From the NCBI GenBank assembly GCA_905250125.1, contig CAJNOL010000823.1, positions 37,450-101,449 of the forward strand: DNA of 64,000 bases, in the 5' to 3' direction. The position numbers were made by a program, and so were the translations under genes. Below the pieces are notes generated by a model that did no database searches, was not told the DNA's origin, and worked only from the letters and a program-made list of their open reading frames with translations. The stretch comes from Rotaria sordida. Taxonomy: Eukaryota; Rotifera; Eurotatoria; Philodinida; Philodinidae. Below are positions 25,857 through 36,253 of the stretch, in pieces. Position 1 is the first letter of the stretch. Every line of letters starts with the position of its first letter.

Positions 25857-26552
25857 TCATTATAGAGGGTTACCGGAAGTTCGCCAATAAGACTTTCGAA
25901 ATTTGGACTTTCGCCAATGTACCTTCCTGACATTCGCCATTTGGCGAGTGTCCATTGATCTTTCGCCAGTTTACTGTCCTCACTTTAGCCAATTGGCGAA
26001 TTTCCACTGGGCTTGTGCTGGTAAATCCTTCAGATATTAGGCGATTGAAAAATGATATTGGTACTGATCGGAGGGATAAGTAACAAATACACGCTAAGAA
26101 AATTGTGGGTGTGGGACTCTTATTTCAATAGAGATCCACACTCACATCCCACACACACCCACATCCCCACACACACCCACACCCCTCACACCTACACCCC
26201 ACATCCACACTCACACCCTCGCACCCACACTCCACATCCGCACCCACACCCGAATGATTCACAGTATATTTGTAAAATACTAAGTGTGATTTCCATATAT
26301 CATGGAGAATATGAATGTCTCACTTGAACGAATAAAAATCTATTCGACTCTCGTCAGTATACGTACTGGATATTCGTCAGTATATCTCTTGGAAATTCGC
26401 CAATTGGTGGAAGTTCAGTAGACATTCACCAATATATCTGTTGGACAGTCGCCAATTGGCGAAGATCCATTGAACTTTCGCCAATACATTCCGTGGAATT
26501 TCACCAATTATTGGCGAAAGTCAAAATTGACGAAGTTCCGGAATCCCACTTT
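25857..26552. mobile_element. Foldback element built of TTCGCCAATTGGCGAA repeats around a telomere-like core
   Basis: The ends are imperfect inverted repeats: GGTTACCGGAAGTTCGCC at the left (about 25868) and GGCGAAAGTC...CGAAGTTCCGGAATCCC at the right (ending 26547). Both arms are filled with degenerate copies of the self-complementary word TTCGCCAATTGGCGAA at roughly 25-45-bp spacing. The middle holds the strongest telomere-like block of the window (26105-26250). There is no transposase. It resembles a foldback transposon; I know no named family with this word. Confidence 0.55.
26105..26250. repeat. Telomere-like array, G-rich arm then long C-rich arm
   Basis: TTGTGGGTGTGGGACTC is followed about 15 bp later by roughly 115 bp of CACACCCACATCC variants, i.e. 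the complement of TGTGGG and TGTGGA units. The open frame on the plus strand made of HTHPHP repeats is only a translation of this array. Confidence 0.75.
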
Positions 26553-27586
26553 TATAGTTTCCTTGGGATCAGTAATACCTATTCTTGAAGCCCAAGGAAG
26601 TTTCATCTTCATGAAACTGCTGTGAGACAGTCCATTCTTGAATATCAATCAATTTTTCAACGTGTTCTCAAGCAATGACTAATAGAGAAATAGTCTAGAA
26701 TACAATATATTCGAAAATGCATAAGTTCAGCATGTTCAATCAAGTCCGTTATATCTAGTTGTACTCGCAAAAACAAAATATTGAATGAATGGTTAGCTAA
26801 CAGATTAAAAAGCATTTACAATGCGATACATTTTCGTGATGAAGGCTGCGACACCATCGGAAGTGATACGTAAATGCAACACATTTGATTTTAGTATGAA
26901 TTTGTACAAGGCCCTTTTGAGTTGCATACCGAATCTTAAAAGAGTCCATCCGGAGTGAAAAGAACTTTTGTGCATTTTAGGCGAAATTTTAAAGAAATAG
27001 CTCTATACATAATTATTAAATATGTTTAGCAAGAACATATCCAACATAAGCCTATTCCTATCTGTAGTAAATGAAATCAATTATTTAACAAATCCATAAT
27101 ACAGAAAACATTGACAAAGAAAACAACCAATAATGTTTAAATTCATAACGAAAAACCATCATCATGCTACAGTCAAAACATTGAGCTATTGCATCAGAAT
27201 ATGATTACAAGAAAAAACAAAGATAAACGAGTCTCCAACTTTTCTCAATTCTCACTCCATTAGTCATTCAAAAGTATATCATCTATATCAACATATGAGA
27301 AAATAGTATTTAATTTCACTAGATTTTTCATAAACAATTTTTCCATCAAAGCTATTCTTTAAAAAAGGTCTATTATTGCAAAGAGATCTTAAATACCATC
27401 TAATCGACTTAAAACACCAATTAAATGTATGCATGCCGTCTTATTACTATATTTCTGAGATTTTTTTAGCTCTCTGGATTTAAACTTATATGGTTCACAA
27501 GTTAAACATTAAAAATAAAAGATGATCATGGAAGAGTTTTCTTCACAGTCGAGTAATAGGAATCAATTGAATAAAAAAAACATTTA
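26553..27586. other. Intergenic, no gene seen
   Basis: AT-rich unique-looking sequence between the foldback element and the tRNA array. I see nothing supportable in it. Confidence 0.5.
27573..27580 (-). terminator. Pol III terminator of tRNA-Ser
   Basis: A run of eight T on the minus strand starting 7 nt after the tRNA 3' end. Confidence 0.7.
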
Positions 27587-27690
27587 CGCTGCGAGTAGGA
27601 TTCGAACCTACGCGGGAGAACCCATCTGATTACTTTTCACTTGCACTTCGTGATTCAAGTCAGACGCCTTAACCGCTCGGCCATCACAGC
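27587..27690 (-). tRNA. tRNA-Ser(UGA) with an intron
   Basis: Reads with a seryl-tRNA profile: the acceptor stem GCTGTGA pairs with TCGCAGC (one G-T pair), with discriminator G73. The A box is TGGCCGAGCGG and the B box is GGTTCGAATCC. The anticodon stem TCTGA/TCAGA encloses loop CTTGAA+A, so the anticodon is UGA. An intron of about 23 nt sits directly after position 37, the usual eukaryotic place. The variable arm GGGTTCTCCC is long, as in class II tRNAs. This is the intact member of a three-copy tandem array with a unit of about 195 bp. Confidence 0.88.
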
Positions 27691-27785
27691 ACGGTTACTA
27701 AGTCAATTGAAAGTTTTGTGAGTATTCAGTTTTATCTCTTCCATATGACTAAGAATTAAAAATAATTCAAAAAAAAAAAAATTAA

Positions 27786-27888
27786 CGCTACGAGTAGAAT
27801 GCGAACCTACCCGGAGGACCTATCTGATTACTTTTTACTTGCACTTCGTGATTATAGTCAGACACCTTAACCACTCGACCATTACAGC
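27786..27888 (-). pseudogene. Degenerate second copy of the tRNA-Ser
   Basis: Same length, same intron and same flanks as the intact copy, but the anticodon loop reads CTATAA (anticodon AUA-like), the B box has changed to GGTTCGCATTC and several stem pairs are broken. It is probably non-functional as tRNA-Ser. Confidence 0.75.
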
Positions 27889-27978
27889 ATGATTATTCAT
27901 GGAGTTTAAAATTTACTTGATATTACTTTTTATCGTTTCCACATGACTAAGCATTAGAAAAGATTAAAAAAAATTAAT

Positions 27979-28020
27979 GCTGCAAGTGGGATTCGAATCT
28001 ACATCGGAGAACCCATATGA
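27979..28020 (-). pseudogene. Truncated third copy of the tRNA-Ser (3' part only)
   Basis: Matches the acceptor 3' strand, T arm and variable arm of the intact copy (GATTCGAATC present), then stops matching at about 28020 before the anticodon arm. It lies about 193 bp from the second copy. Confidence 0.7.
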
Positions 28021-29344
28021 TAAAGAACGATCCAAAAGTCTTGGGCTCTCTTAGAAAAATTGTTCTTTCTCTCTTATAAAAAAAAATCGAAAAATCCTCA
28101 AACTTTGGTATCTAATCCCTTGGAGACAAGGAAAATATTACCCAAATTTTCATATCTCTATTCCTACTGATATCAGAGATATATAGGCTAACATTCTAGA
28201 AGTTTTTTTTTCACATATCCCCAAAATAAAAATCAACAAGATTTTGCCATGAAAATATGAAAAAAAGATATTTCAAAAAATGGTATAAAAATGGATATAT
28301 ATTGGATGAGTATTACGGAATAGATTTACATGCAAATATTAATTAGATATCTACAGTATGTTTATACAATTGTTCAATATTAATTGGTCATTTTGAAACT
28401 AATGGACATTGTCCATCATTTATTTTCGATAAATTTTCATTAGGATTTGCCATTTCTCGATTTTTCTTTCAACATTTTGGAGTGCGAATTTGTACGTTTC
28501 TGTTAATATAAAGAAACACCAACAACCATACTCAACCCACACCCACGTCCACACTCACACCGCCTAATCGAGCCTAAGTAGCTCGGGTTCGATACATGCC
28601 TACGCATACTCACGCCCATACTCACACCCACATCCAGACAAACACACACACCTACAGGCCGGTATTTAATAAATTACAATTAAAAGTATCACTTTGTTGT
28701 CATATACTTCATGAATGTTATCAGAACTTTTGGTCAATCCTAGGTATAAGAATATCGTAACATTTGAAAGAAGACGGATGAGCACCAAAAACAGGTGCAA
28801 AAATGTAGCGGATACCGCAATGACGATAATGACCAAGTGAGCATTCGTGGCTACGGTCGTTTTAGTTCTATAGAAAGTTTTCTTTACTTCTAGCATATTA
28901 TTTCTAAGGTAGAACCAGAGAGTTTATGTGAACTCCATATTATAGGCTTATCAAGATTTGTGTTGACAAGTTTCCAGATTAAAATAGAGGATTAGATACT
29001 CTTAAAAGAAGCAAAAATTGCAATATCAAACAGCATCCTGTACAAATAGCCTCTAAGAATGATTTCTTTTATAATGGGATTCTACGCACCGCTATTCTAA
29101 TTTTAAGTGAACTGACATCCAATGAACGATACCTCTGCATTCTAGAAGTAATGTTGAAGATATTATATAAATATTTGAATGTAGTAATGATTTCTCTCGG
29201 TATATGTAGATAAAGCCATATTCTTACACTAGCTACTTTTTTATATGAAGAAATTAAGAGAAGAAATGATAAATATAATCATAATGAACGGTTATTTTCT
29301 TCAGTTCAGTTTTGATGTCAAATCTATGACAGTTCAGGCATTTT
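28021..29344. other. Intergenic, telomere-like block, possible membrane-protein fragment
   Basis: Contains the telomere-like block at 28533-28652. A minus-strand open frame (28666-28896) has a strongly hydrophobic middle (HLVIIVIAVSATFLHLFLVL), but no splice partners or family resemblance, so I do not call it a gene. Confidence 0.4.
28533..28652. repeat. Telomere-like C-rich arrays
   Basis: Two stretches of CCCACACCCACGTCCACAC and CTCACACCCACATCC type, separated by about 40 bp. Both have the C-rich strand on top. They lie 0.7 kb to the 3' side of bshA. Confidence 0.7.
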
Positions 29345-30478
29345 TCAGTTTAAAACTCGATAATAAATTTGTTCATATTGGTTTACTATCGTCTTACGAT
29401 CAAATTCTGTTCTCGCGCGTATGAGACACTGACGTGACATTTGGTTCATCAGTACTTTATCGTTCAATAACTGAATCGTATATTCCGCCATTGTCTTCGT
29501 ATCTCCAATCGGTGCAAGAAAACCAGTTTCTCCATGAATAACTAATTCTGGGATCCCACCTGCTGTGGACCCGACAGTCGGTACACCACATGCCATCGCT
29601 TCAAGGGCTACGAGTCCGAAGCTCTCTTTTTCCGACGGTAATAATAGCACATTGGCTAGTGAAAAAATATCCGGCATATTAGCTTCTTTCGAAAGAAAAT
29701 GCACCTGCTTCTCTAATTTCAATTCATGTAGTCGCTTTTGACAATTGTCCATGTCGGGACCTTCACCAACTAATAATAATCGTGTCGATGGGATCTTTTG
29801 GTTTACGAGGGCGAAAATGTCGATCACGTCAATGACACGTTTTACTGGGCGAAAATTAGAGGCATGCAAGAGAACTTGATCTTTTCCGATGGCTAACTCT
29901 GCACGTAATTGATCATTGTTTCTTGAATGGAACAGGCGTTCATCAATAAAATTATATGTTAAGTCGATATCGCCCATATTCTCGACTAATGTTCGAGTTT
30001 CTCTTATTAAATCTTTTGAAACGGCGGTAACTGCATCACTTTTCTTGATTCCTAAGCATATCAAATCTTTTAAGGTTTGATCCACTCCAAGTATAGTAAT
30101 ATCGGTTCCATGTAATGTTGTGACTATTTTCAAATGATTGCCAACTATTTGTTTAGCTAAAAACGCACAAACTGCATGTGGCATGGCATAATGCACGTGT
30201 ATCAAATGAAGTTTTTCCATCTTAGCTACTTCTGCCATTTTGTTGGCAAGTGCCATATCATAAGGTGAGCTTTTGAAAACAGGATAGTCAGTTACTTTGA
30301 CTTCATGATAAAAAATATTTTCTGGAAATTTATCGAGACGAAATGGTACGCTATGTCCAATAAAATGTACTTGATGTCCCTTTTCGGCCAACAATTTTCC
30401 CAGTTCTGTGGCTATGACACCAGAGCCACCCATTGAATGAAAGCAAACAATACCTATTTTTAACCTTTCGTCCATCAT
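29345..30478 (-). CDS. bshA: N-acetyl-alpha-D-glucosaminyl L-malate synthase BshA, of bacterial origin
   Basis: First enzyme of bacillithiol synthesis: it transfers GlcNAc from UDP-GlcNAc to L-malate. The frame is 377 aa, intronless, and, as I recall the Bacillus subtilis BshA, the same length and alignable end to end. GT4-family marks are the N-terminal GGSG loop (17-20), HVHYAMPHAVCAFLAKQ (94-110), TTLHGTDIT (120-128), YNFIDER (175-181), SNFRPVKRV (207-215) and the EX7E pair E285/E293 in SEKESFGLVALEAMACG. All key motifs are intact, so selection may be keeping it. The ATG pair at 30478 is the start; it fits the family N-terminus. The body looks richer in G+C than its flanks (by eye). Most similar in wording to Bacillus-type rather than Bacteroidetes-type BshA. 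The bshB1 relic lies 2.6 kb upstream on the same strand. Confidence 0.93.
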   Translation of the reverse strand: MMDERLKIGIVCFHSMGGSGVIATELGKLLAEKGHQVHFIGHSVPFRLDKFPENIFYHEVKVTDYPVFKSSPYDMALANKMAEVAKMEKLHLIHVHYAMPHAVCAFLAKQIVGNHLKIVTTLHGTDITILGVDQTLKDLICLGIKKSDAVTAVSKDLIRETRTLVENMGDIDLTYNFIDERLFHSRNNDQLRAELAIGKDQVLLHASNFRPVKRVIDVIDIFALVNQKIPSTRLLLVGEGPDMDNCQKRLHELKLEKQVHFLSKEANMPDIFSLANVLLLPSEKESFGLVALEAMACGVPTVGSTAGGIPELVIHGETGFLAPIGDTKTMAEYTIQLLNDKVLMNQMSRQCLIRARTEFDRKTIVNQYEQIYYRVLN

Positions 30479-33093
30479 GCAGAGTGTTTATCGTAATAGA
30501 TCTTGAAAGAGAGACCACAAGATGAATTGAGCATTTTTAACAGGCGCATATCCCGCAAAAATTTGATTTTCCACCCCCTATGTTTTTATTATCCGAAACG
30601 ATAGCCCATGTTTAAAAAAAATATGAATTTCAACTTTTGACTCTCTATTTTGTACCTATCCTGAGTTTCCACGAACGGATTGAAATAGGGCGTGCGCTTG
30701 GATGATGGGGTGATGTGGGTGAAGAGAAGACTCGAATGCCACACTCACACTCAGTCTATAATTCATCATCCCTTCGTTTCCACGAGTAAGAAAATCATCT
30801 GAACAGTCGTTACAGTACATTCGTGTTCGATACCATCATATATGGTTCGTTGATCAGCCAGAATGTGATGTCAATATCTTGCAAAATATTTTAATTCATC
30901 ATTTAGGAGCTAGAAGATTTCGCAACACAACAAATTTAAGGTATATCTACCCAGCTCAGATCCAGAAATTGGCTGCCCATCCGATAACGAACTACGAACA
31001 TCTGATGAAAGGTACATGTGGTAACGAATTTTATAGCTTACTCAGGAATCTATACTTTCTGAGCTCACTGCTATTACGGTCAGAATAGTTCGCAGAACTT
31101 CATTCACGATGTCTCACCTGAAACCCCTACTTGAGTCTCTTATTTACAACTTATCCCTTGAATTCTACCCTATGCAATAATAGGACCAGATCCTTTTGAA
31201 GTTGCTGTGATACTAGAGAAGCGACGACATCATTTTAGGATGATTGACTATTGTTCAAAGGAATAAGACAACATTGTTGAAGACAATAACTAATTACAAC
31301 AAGATTCATACTTACAAACAGACTATTTTCACATTCTTCCCCTATCTCATCCACTATATTGACGTTTGACTTCATCTTGAGAGAGAGAGAGAAACAAGTT
31401 CATTGATTGTGCCTCACTGGTTTTCGAAAACTCTCTGTTGTTAGTGAAATAATATAAAACAACTAGTCATTGGTGGTTGTTGATTCCGTCTATGTTTTTG
31501 ACAGTAGTAACTCTTGTTCGGTGTTCATGCCTTCTTAAAGTATAAAGACAAATATTGAATAAAAATGAATGATTCATGTGCAGTTCAATATTCATCAATT
31601 AGCTATATGCGCAGATGGCATTGTGTAATCAGGCACATTTCATCTTAATTTGCATGATCTTCTACTAAACCAGCTCTTTGTCTTGCGTAAGGTCCATCCA
31701 AACTAGAACTCAAACCGACTAAATCATGGCACTTGAAAAGCTGTACAAGTTGATATATCACTATGCTCGAATCTGAATGATGCGTACTTTGGATAGACGA
31801 AAGACATTGCACATCTATAAGAGTCACAGTATTTGAATATAATGATTTATTAGTCCACGTGTTAATAAAAATCTTTAAAATATTTTGACTGATATAGCTT
31901 TCCACTCTGAATGCGACGCCAGTGTCAGTCTTTTTATTTGATGGAGAATGAGTGACATCAGAGAATGTACAGAAGGATGATTTTTTCGTGGTTACTTCCT
32001 GATTTGATGAGGGCGAAAAAGGTATGTGTTCGTGATGGAATTTTAACTATAGTGTACTCAATGACTCTATTTGTTGTGATAGTCGTTTATATGATTGCGA
32101 ATTTTTGACTTCTTACATCTCAAAGTAGAAGTCTGAGGAAATGCAAATATACAGTTTTGTAGACCGATCTTCACTCTACCTTTTGAGATGCATCCTGATC
32201 TTATATATTAAGATTTGTCCAAGAAAATGGTGCCACACTTTTTAGAAGTCATCGCAAACAAAATAAACAAGAGTTCTTTGTATCGAAAAAGTTTTGTTCA
32301 ATCCGTTCGTGAGAACTCAAGATAGGTACAATATAGATGGTTGAAAGTTGGAATTCATAGGTTTCTAAACACGGACTATCGTTTTGGATAATAAGAAGGA
32401 AGAGACGAGAAGGGTCAATTTTTTGCGGAGTATGACAATGCTCGATGGTCTTGTGGGACCTCTCCTAATTAGGCGAGAGAAAGCATGCAAAAAGTGATAA
32501 AAATATTATTTAATTAGAATTCAATGAGGATAAAAAGAAAACAGTGTTCAGTATGGAGGCATTTTTTCCGAAAATATACCACTTTATACAAGATTTCACT
32601 GGCCAAGGTAAAACTTTCACGAATTAAAAGTCTCCATATTTTAAGACTAGACAGCAGTCGAAACGTATAAATACAGTATGACACTAAAAAAAATCCTGAG
32701 TTTGAATAGAAGTTTAGAAACTTTCTTTAGGTTTAGTACCAAATCCTAAATGATTTCCCGCGTATTTAATGATATATTTTAAGTTCGATAGATGGCTCAA
32801 TTCCAGTGAAAATTATTTCATATGTGAAGACAAAAATTTTTGAGGTTTCGAAATTCGTATCCAAATCAGAATTTTTCCTCGGCTTGTTACCATACTCACA
32901 ATTTTATGAGAATGTAACCATGTTGGCTAAAAATTGGTTTCTGTGATCATATAAAATTCAGGGGTCCATCGAGTTGAAATAGTTACCCTATGGATGATCT
33001 TAGAATCTTGAGATTTACAATTCATTTGAGTTTTACATTGAATGATGAAATAATTATATAGAGTGGTATATTTTGCGACAAAAATACTCATCA
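30479..33093. other. Spacer between bshA and the bshB1 relic
   Basis: No gene is recognised; in particular I find no BshC-like frame. It holds a telomere-like palindrome (30690-30757) and a short GA microsatellite (31379-31394). Confidence 0.5.
30690..30757. repeat. Telomere-like palindrome upstream of bshA
   Basis: GGGGTGATGTGGGTGAAG is followed about 20 bp later by CCACACTCACACTCAG. Again the order is G-rich arm then C-rich arm. It begins 0.2 kb 5' of the bshA start. Confidence 0.55.
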
Positions 33094-33792
33094 CTATATA
33101 AAACGATCAACTAAATAAGGTTTTGTTACTGCAAAACCTTCAGCAAATGGAACTGAATAGTGCTGTCCTGAGAGTATATCACATAACTTGACACGCTCGA
33201 TATATCGATTATTGAGAGGCGTGGCTACAGTATTTCCGTTGAATTCACTTGCGAACTGCGAACGGTAACACGAAAGTGCTTTCAATTTTTACCCATATAC
33301 TGTACTAACACCAATGAGCAAATCCGGTTGACCAACTTTATTTATAAAACAATAATACATTTGGTCCACGATTACAGGTGATAGCTCCAGCATATAGCGA
33401 CGAAGTTTTGCACTAAAGGCTACTTCTTCTACCAGTTTATTACATGCGACACGATCTGGATGGCGGTCTTCCCAATGTCATGCGGATACAATCTTGGGTT
33501 TCAGTCGCCAGATCTCAGTAGTGATAGCAGCAATCTGTAACGTTGTTCCCTTCAAGCCATGATTCGGCAAACCTAAGTTGCTACGATAAGATAACCATAG
33601 AACTTTCTCCGCTTCTGCTGCTTCCTGCTTACGTAATTCTACTGTTCCATTTGATAACAATTCAGCAGCGGTGAAATCACAAATACCTAACTTGACACCG
33701 ACTGCTACATGTTTAGCTATTGTACCGCTCATACCAATCTCGCCATCATCAGAATAAGCACCAAAAACAATAATAGAAACGTTGGTACACAT
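33094..33792 (-). pseudogene. bshB1: bshB1 relic: bacillithiol deacetylase with two in-frame stops
   Basis: BshB1 removes the acetyl group from GlcNAc-malate, the second step of bacillithiol synthesis. One continuous frame of 232 codons matches the family along its length (about 235 aa expected): VFGAYSDDGEIGMSGTIAKH, ICDFTAAELLSNGTVELR, LGLPNHGL, HWEDRHPD, GQPDLLIGVS and FAEGFAVTKPYLVD. It is broken by TGA at 33478-33480 and TAA at 33289-33291, with no frameshift. Metal-site motifs are also changed: the usual AHxDD reads AYSDD, and HPDH reads HPDR. Two stops plus lost ligands mean it cannot be an active enzyme as it stands. It has the same orientation as bshA and the order bshB1 then bshA, as in Bacillus. 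Confidence 0.9.
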
Positions 33793-35547
33793 TTGTATAA
33801 TATCTTCGATTTACAAAAATGTCTCTTATCTCAAAAGTACACAACAGCAGACAACAACAAATATTCTAAATAAGAGAAGGATAATATAAACTATATTCAT
33901 GTGTATTGACCTTGTCAAAATGTCGCAAAGATCTATAATAAATCATGCACAGACCTCATCATGGATGCAGAAATTTAGTCGTAACTTTCTTAATATTTGG
34001 CAGCTTCTTGGATGAAATCAGTTAAGAAATGAATAGCTTTGGTTAGTGAAGGTGTGTACATTTCGAAGAAAGAGAGTAGTAATGTCCCAACTTATCTAGC
34101 AGATCGTGGCAGACATGTTGACGTATCCGAAATGATCCACGATGCTCAACATACATTTTGATATGCTAATTTTGGTTCCATCAGGAGCTATGCTAGATGC
34201 AACAGCTTTGTTCTATCAAAGTTAAAGTGTTTCATTATGGTCTACGTTTAATATCATAAGAATTCCACTGAATTCTTTCCATTATACATTTTGTTTTTCA
34301 TGAAATAGTCATGTCTCTTTTCCATTTTCTAACTTTGTAGAATCACGTCAGACAGATATATCATTATTAAAATATTGGATATTCAAAACATGATCGTGTG
34401 TCACAAGAAAAAGTCGAAAAACTGAATATCCTCAACATACGATAACTCAAAAAAAAATTTTTTGTTGAATTTTTTGATGCCTTAATAGCTATCAGACTTA
34501 CCTATAAATCAAGTTTCAAAGTGAAATTTCATAACTTGATGTTTTCATAAATGGCCTACCAGAGTATATAAATCCAGCAAAATAGTCATAACTCGATATA
34601 GTATGATCCGCAAAATAAAATATCGTGTACTTGCAACTTTGGAATCTGTGGTGATAATCTTCAATAGATTTGCTGTAAACTTATCACTCACCAAAAATCT
34701 TTTGGTTGTCGATATGTAATTGCTGATGAATCTCAACGCGTCATGTAAAATTTATTTAGTCACGTTAATCTTAAAAATTCTATGAGTTTCTCGATGACTA
34801 TAAAATGTTTACTTCAACAATGGATTCATTCGGTTTATTACATTTTTGCAAAGAAATGACTCACCTTTTAAGATCGAGTTTTTTCGCAAAGAAAATTATG
34901 AGTTCTAAAATATTCAACAAAATTATACTTTCTAAAACGAATAAACTTCACAAATTAAATATTCTATTCTTGAAAGTTATTCATTTTTGTAATTAGAGTT
35001 TTGTTACCTCTGTAAAATTTAGCTTTCATGATGTTCCTTGAGTGAAATATTAAATTGTTAAACATTAGCTTCTCTTTCACTGATTCCCCCTTCCTATTAT
35101 GATAACACGATGGCAAACCTAAGCGATGCAATAATATCACAAAAGATAAGGCACCGAAATTAGTATTGTTGGTTGTTTATTTTCACTGATGACTATTGTC
35201 CATTAGAAACAGGTCTGTTGCCTTCGGAAATTTGACAAGTTCTTCAGTCGATGGACATCTAATGATTTTCTCTTGCCAACATTCGTGTATGAAATTATTC
35301 TTCATATTCGTTATTAACACGCGTAACCCGTGCATACAGAAAAGACGATGTGTGCACATGTTTCTTTCGTTTTAACACACATTTAAGATAAACAGCGTTG
35401 TTGACGTTCGTTCCGCATGATTGAATTTCTCATTTATTATGTTTTCTCCATGATAAATAGAAGCATTTCATTTTTATTTCACGGTCGAATATTTATAATT
35501 TATTGCCGAAATGATAAAAAGCAATTAACACCTCGTTGTTTGTCACA
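33793..35547. other. Intergenic, no gene seen
   Basis: Short open frames only, none with recognisable composition or splice structure. No repeat array stands out. Confidence 0.5.
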
Positions 35548-36253
35548 GGCAACAAGCGTAGCTTCCAAATTGCGAACAAAAATTAAGCCAATTAAGAAAA
35601 AAGTGTTCGCAATTTGGAACACAGAAAATAACGTTGATCTTATTTTTATTGCGTTTCCAAATTACGAACACTTTTAATAATTAAGTAATATAGTTTTAAT
35701 TAGAAAAAAATTTATTAACAATAGAAATACATAACAAAAAAACCTATTTCTCATCACTACTATCTTCGGCATCTTGTATAAGATCTACATAACGATGAGA
35801 AATAGATCTTAAAGCTTTTTGATAAGTATGAAAATCATTATCTTGAATATATATTTGATTTGATAATTGTATTGTCTTTTAAAGTTATAGTACGAGAACA
35901 AGATTTGAAAGTACATATATACACAAATGAACCGTTCTTGTTTTCACGTCTCAACCCATATAAATGATTATTATATAAGATAGCCTTTTCACCTCTTACA
36001 ATTGTTGACCAAGTAAAATTTGTAACCATACTTTGAATTATGAAACCATTCTTATTCTCAAACTTCTATATTTATATTATTAATAAAATTGAACTCATAA
36101 TCAGCTATTGCAATCACTAATTAATCAAAGTGTTCGCAATTTAGAAACGCAACAAAAATGACATCAACGTTATTTTCTGTGTTCCAAATTGCGAACACTT
36201 TTTTCTTAATTGGCTTAATTTTTGTTCGCAATTTAGACGTAGCTGGTAACAAG
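35548..36253. mobile_element. FLYWCH-containing element with about 125-bp terminal inverted repeats
   Basis: Left arm about 35548-35675, right arm about 36128-36253. The arms are reverse complements through AAATTGCGAACAAAAATTAA, GTGTTCGCAATTTGGAACAC and TAACGTTGATCTTATTTTT. Each arm has an internal TTGCGAAC/GTTCGCAA palindrome. The interior carries a FLYWCH-like frame on the minus strand. No transposase is present, so it would need a partner in trans. FLYWCH fingers are typical of Mutator-like transposons; assignment to that superfamily is inference. Confidence 0.65.
35727..36029 (-). pseudogene. FLYWCH-type zinc-finger fragment inside the inverted-repeat element
   Basis: The frame from 36029 reads FTWSTIVRGEKAILYNNHLY, then GSFVYICTFKSCSRTITLKD, matching the FLYWCH pattern F..., a glycine-containing loop, L/Y, aromatic-x-C and C. 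It stops near 35838. One base shift lets the reading continue as IQDNDFHTYQKALRS... to a TAG at about 35727, supplying a possible histidine. It is thus either frameshifted or has an unrecognised junction. DNA or RNA binding is the family role. Confidence 0.55.

Noticed and set aside
26052-26327. Plus-strand open frame of HTHPHTHT type repeats
   Set aside because: It is only the translation of the telomere-like CACACCC array; no start context, splice site or non-repeat domain supports a protein.
28666-28896. Possible receptor fragment with a hydrophobic segment
   Set aside because: One hydrophobic stretch, no partner exons, no conserved motif; chance frames in AT-rich DNA are often hydrophobic.
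31645-31905. Minus-strand frame between bshA and the bshB1 relic, considered as a BshC piece
   Set aside because: I see no resemblance to BshC motifs, and its length is far below the family's.
29345-33792. Bacterial contamination as the explanation for bshA/bshB1
   Set aside because: The flanks contain telomere-like repeats, a eukaryotic tRNA with intron and AT-rich non-coding DNA, and bshB1 is decayed in place. A contaminating bacterial contig would be gene-dense and intact. Long-read support would settle it.
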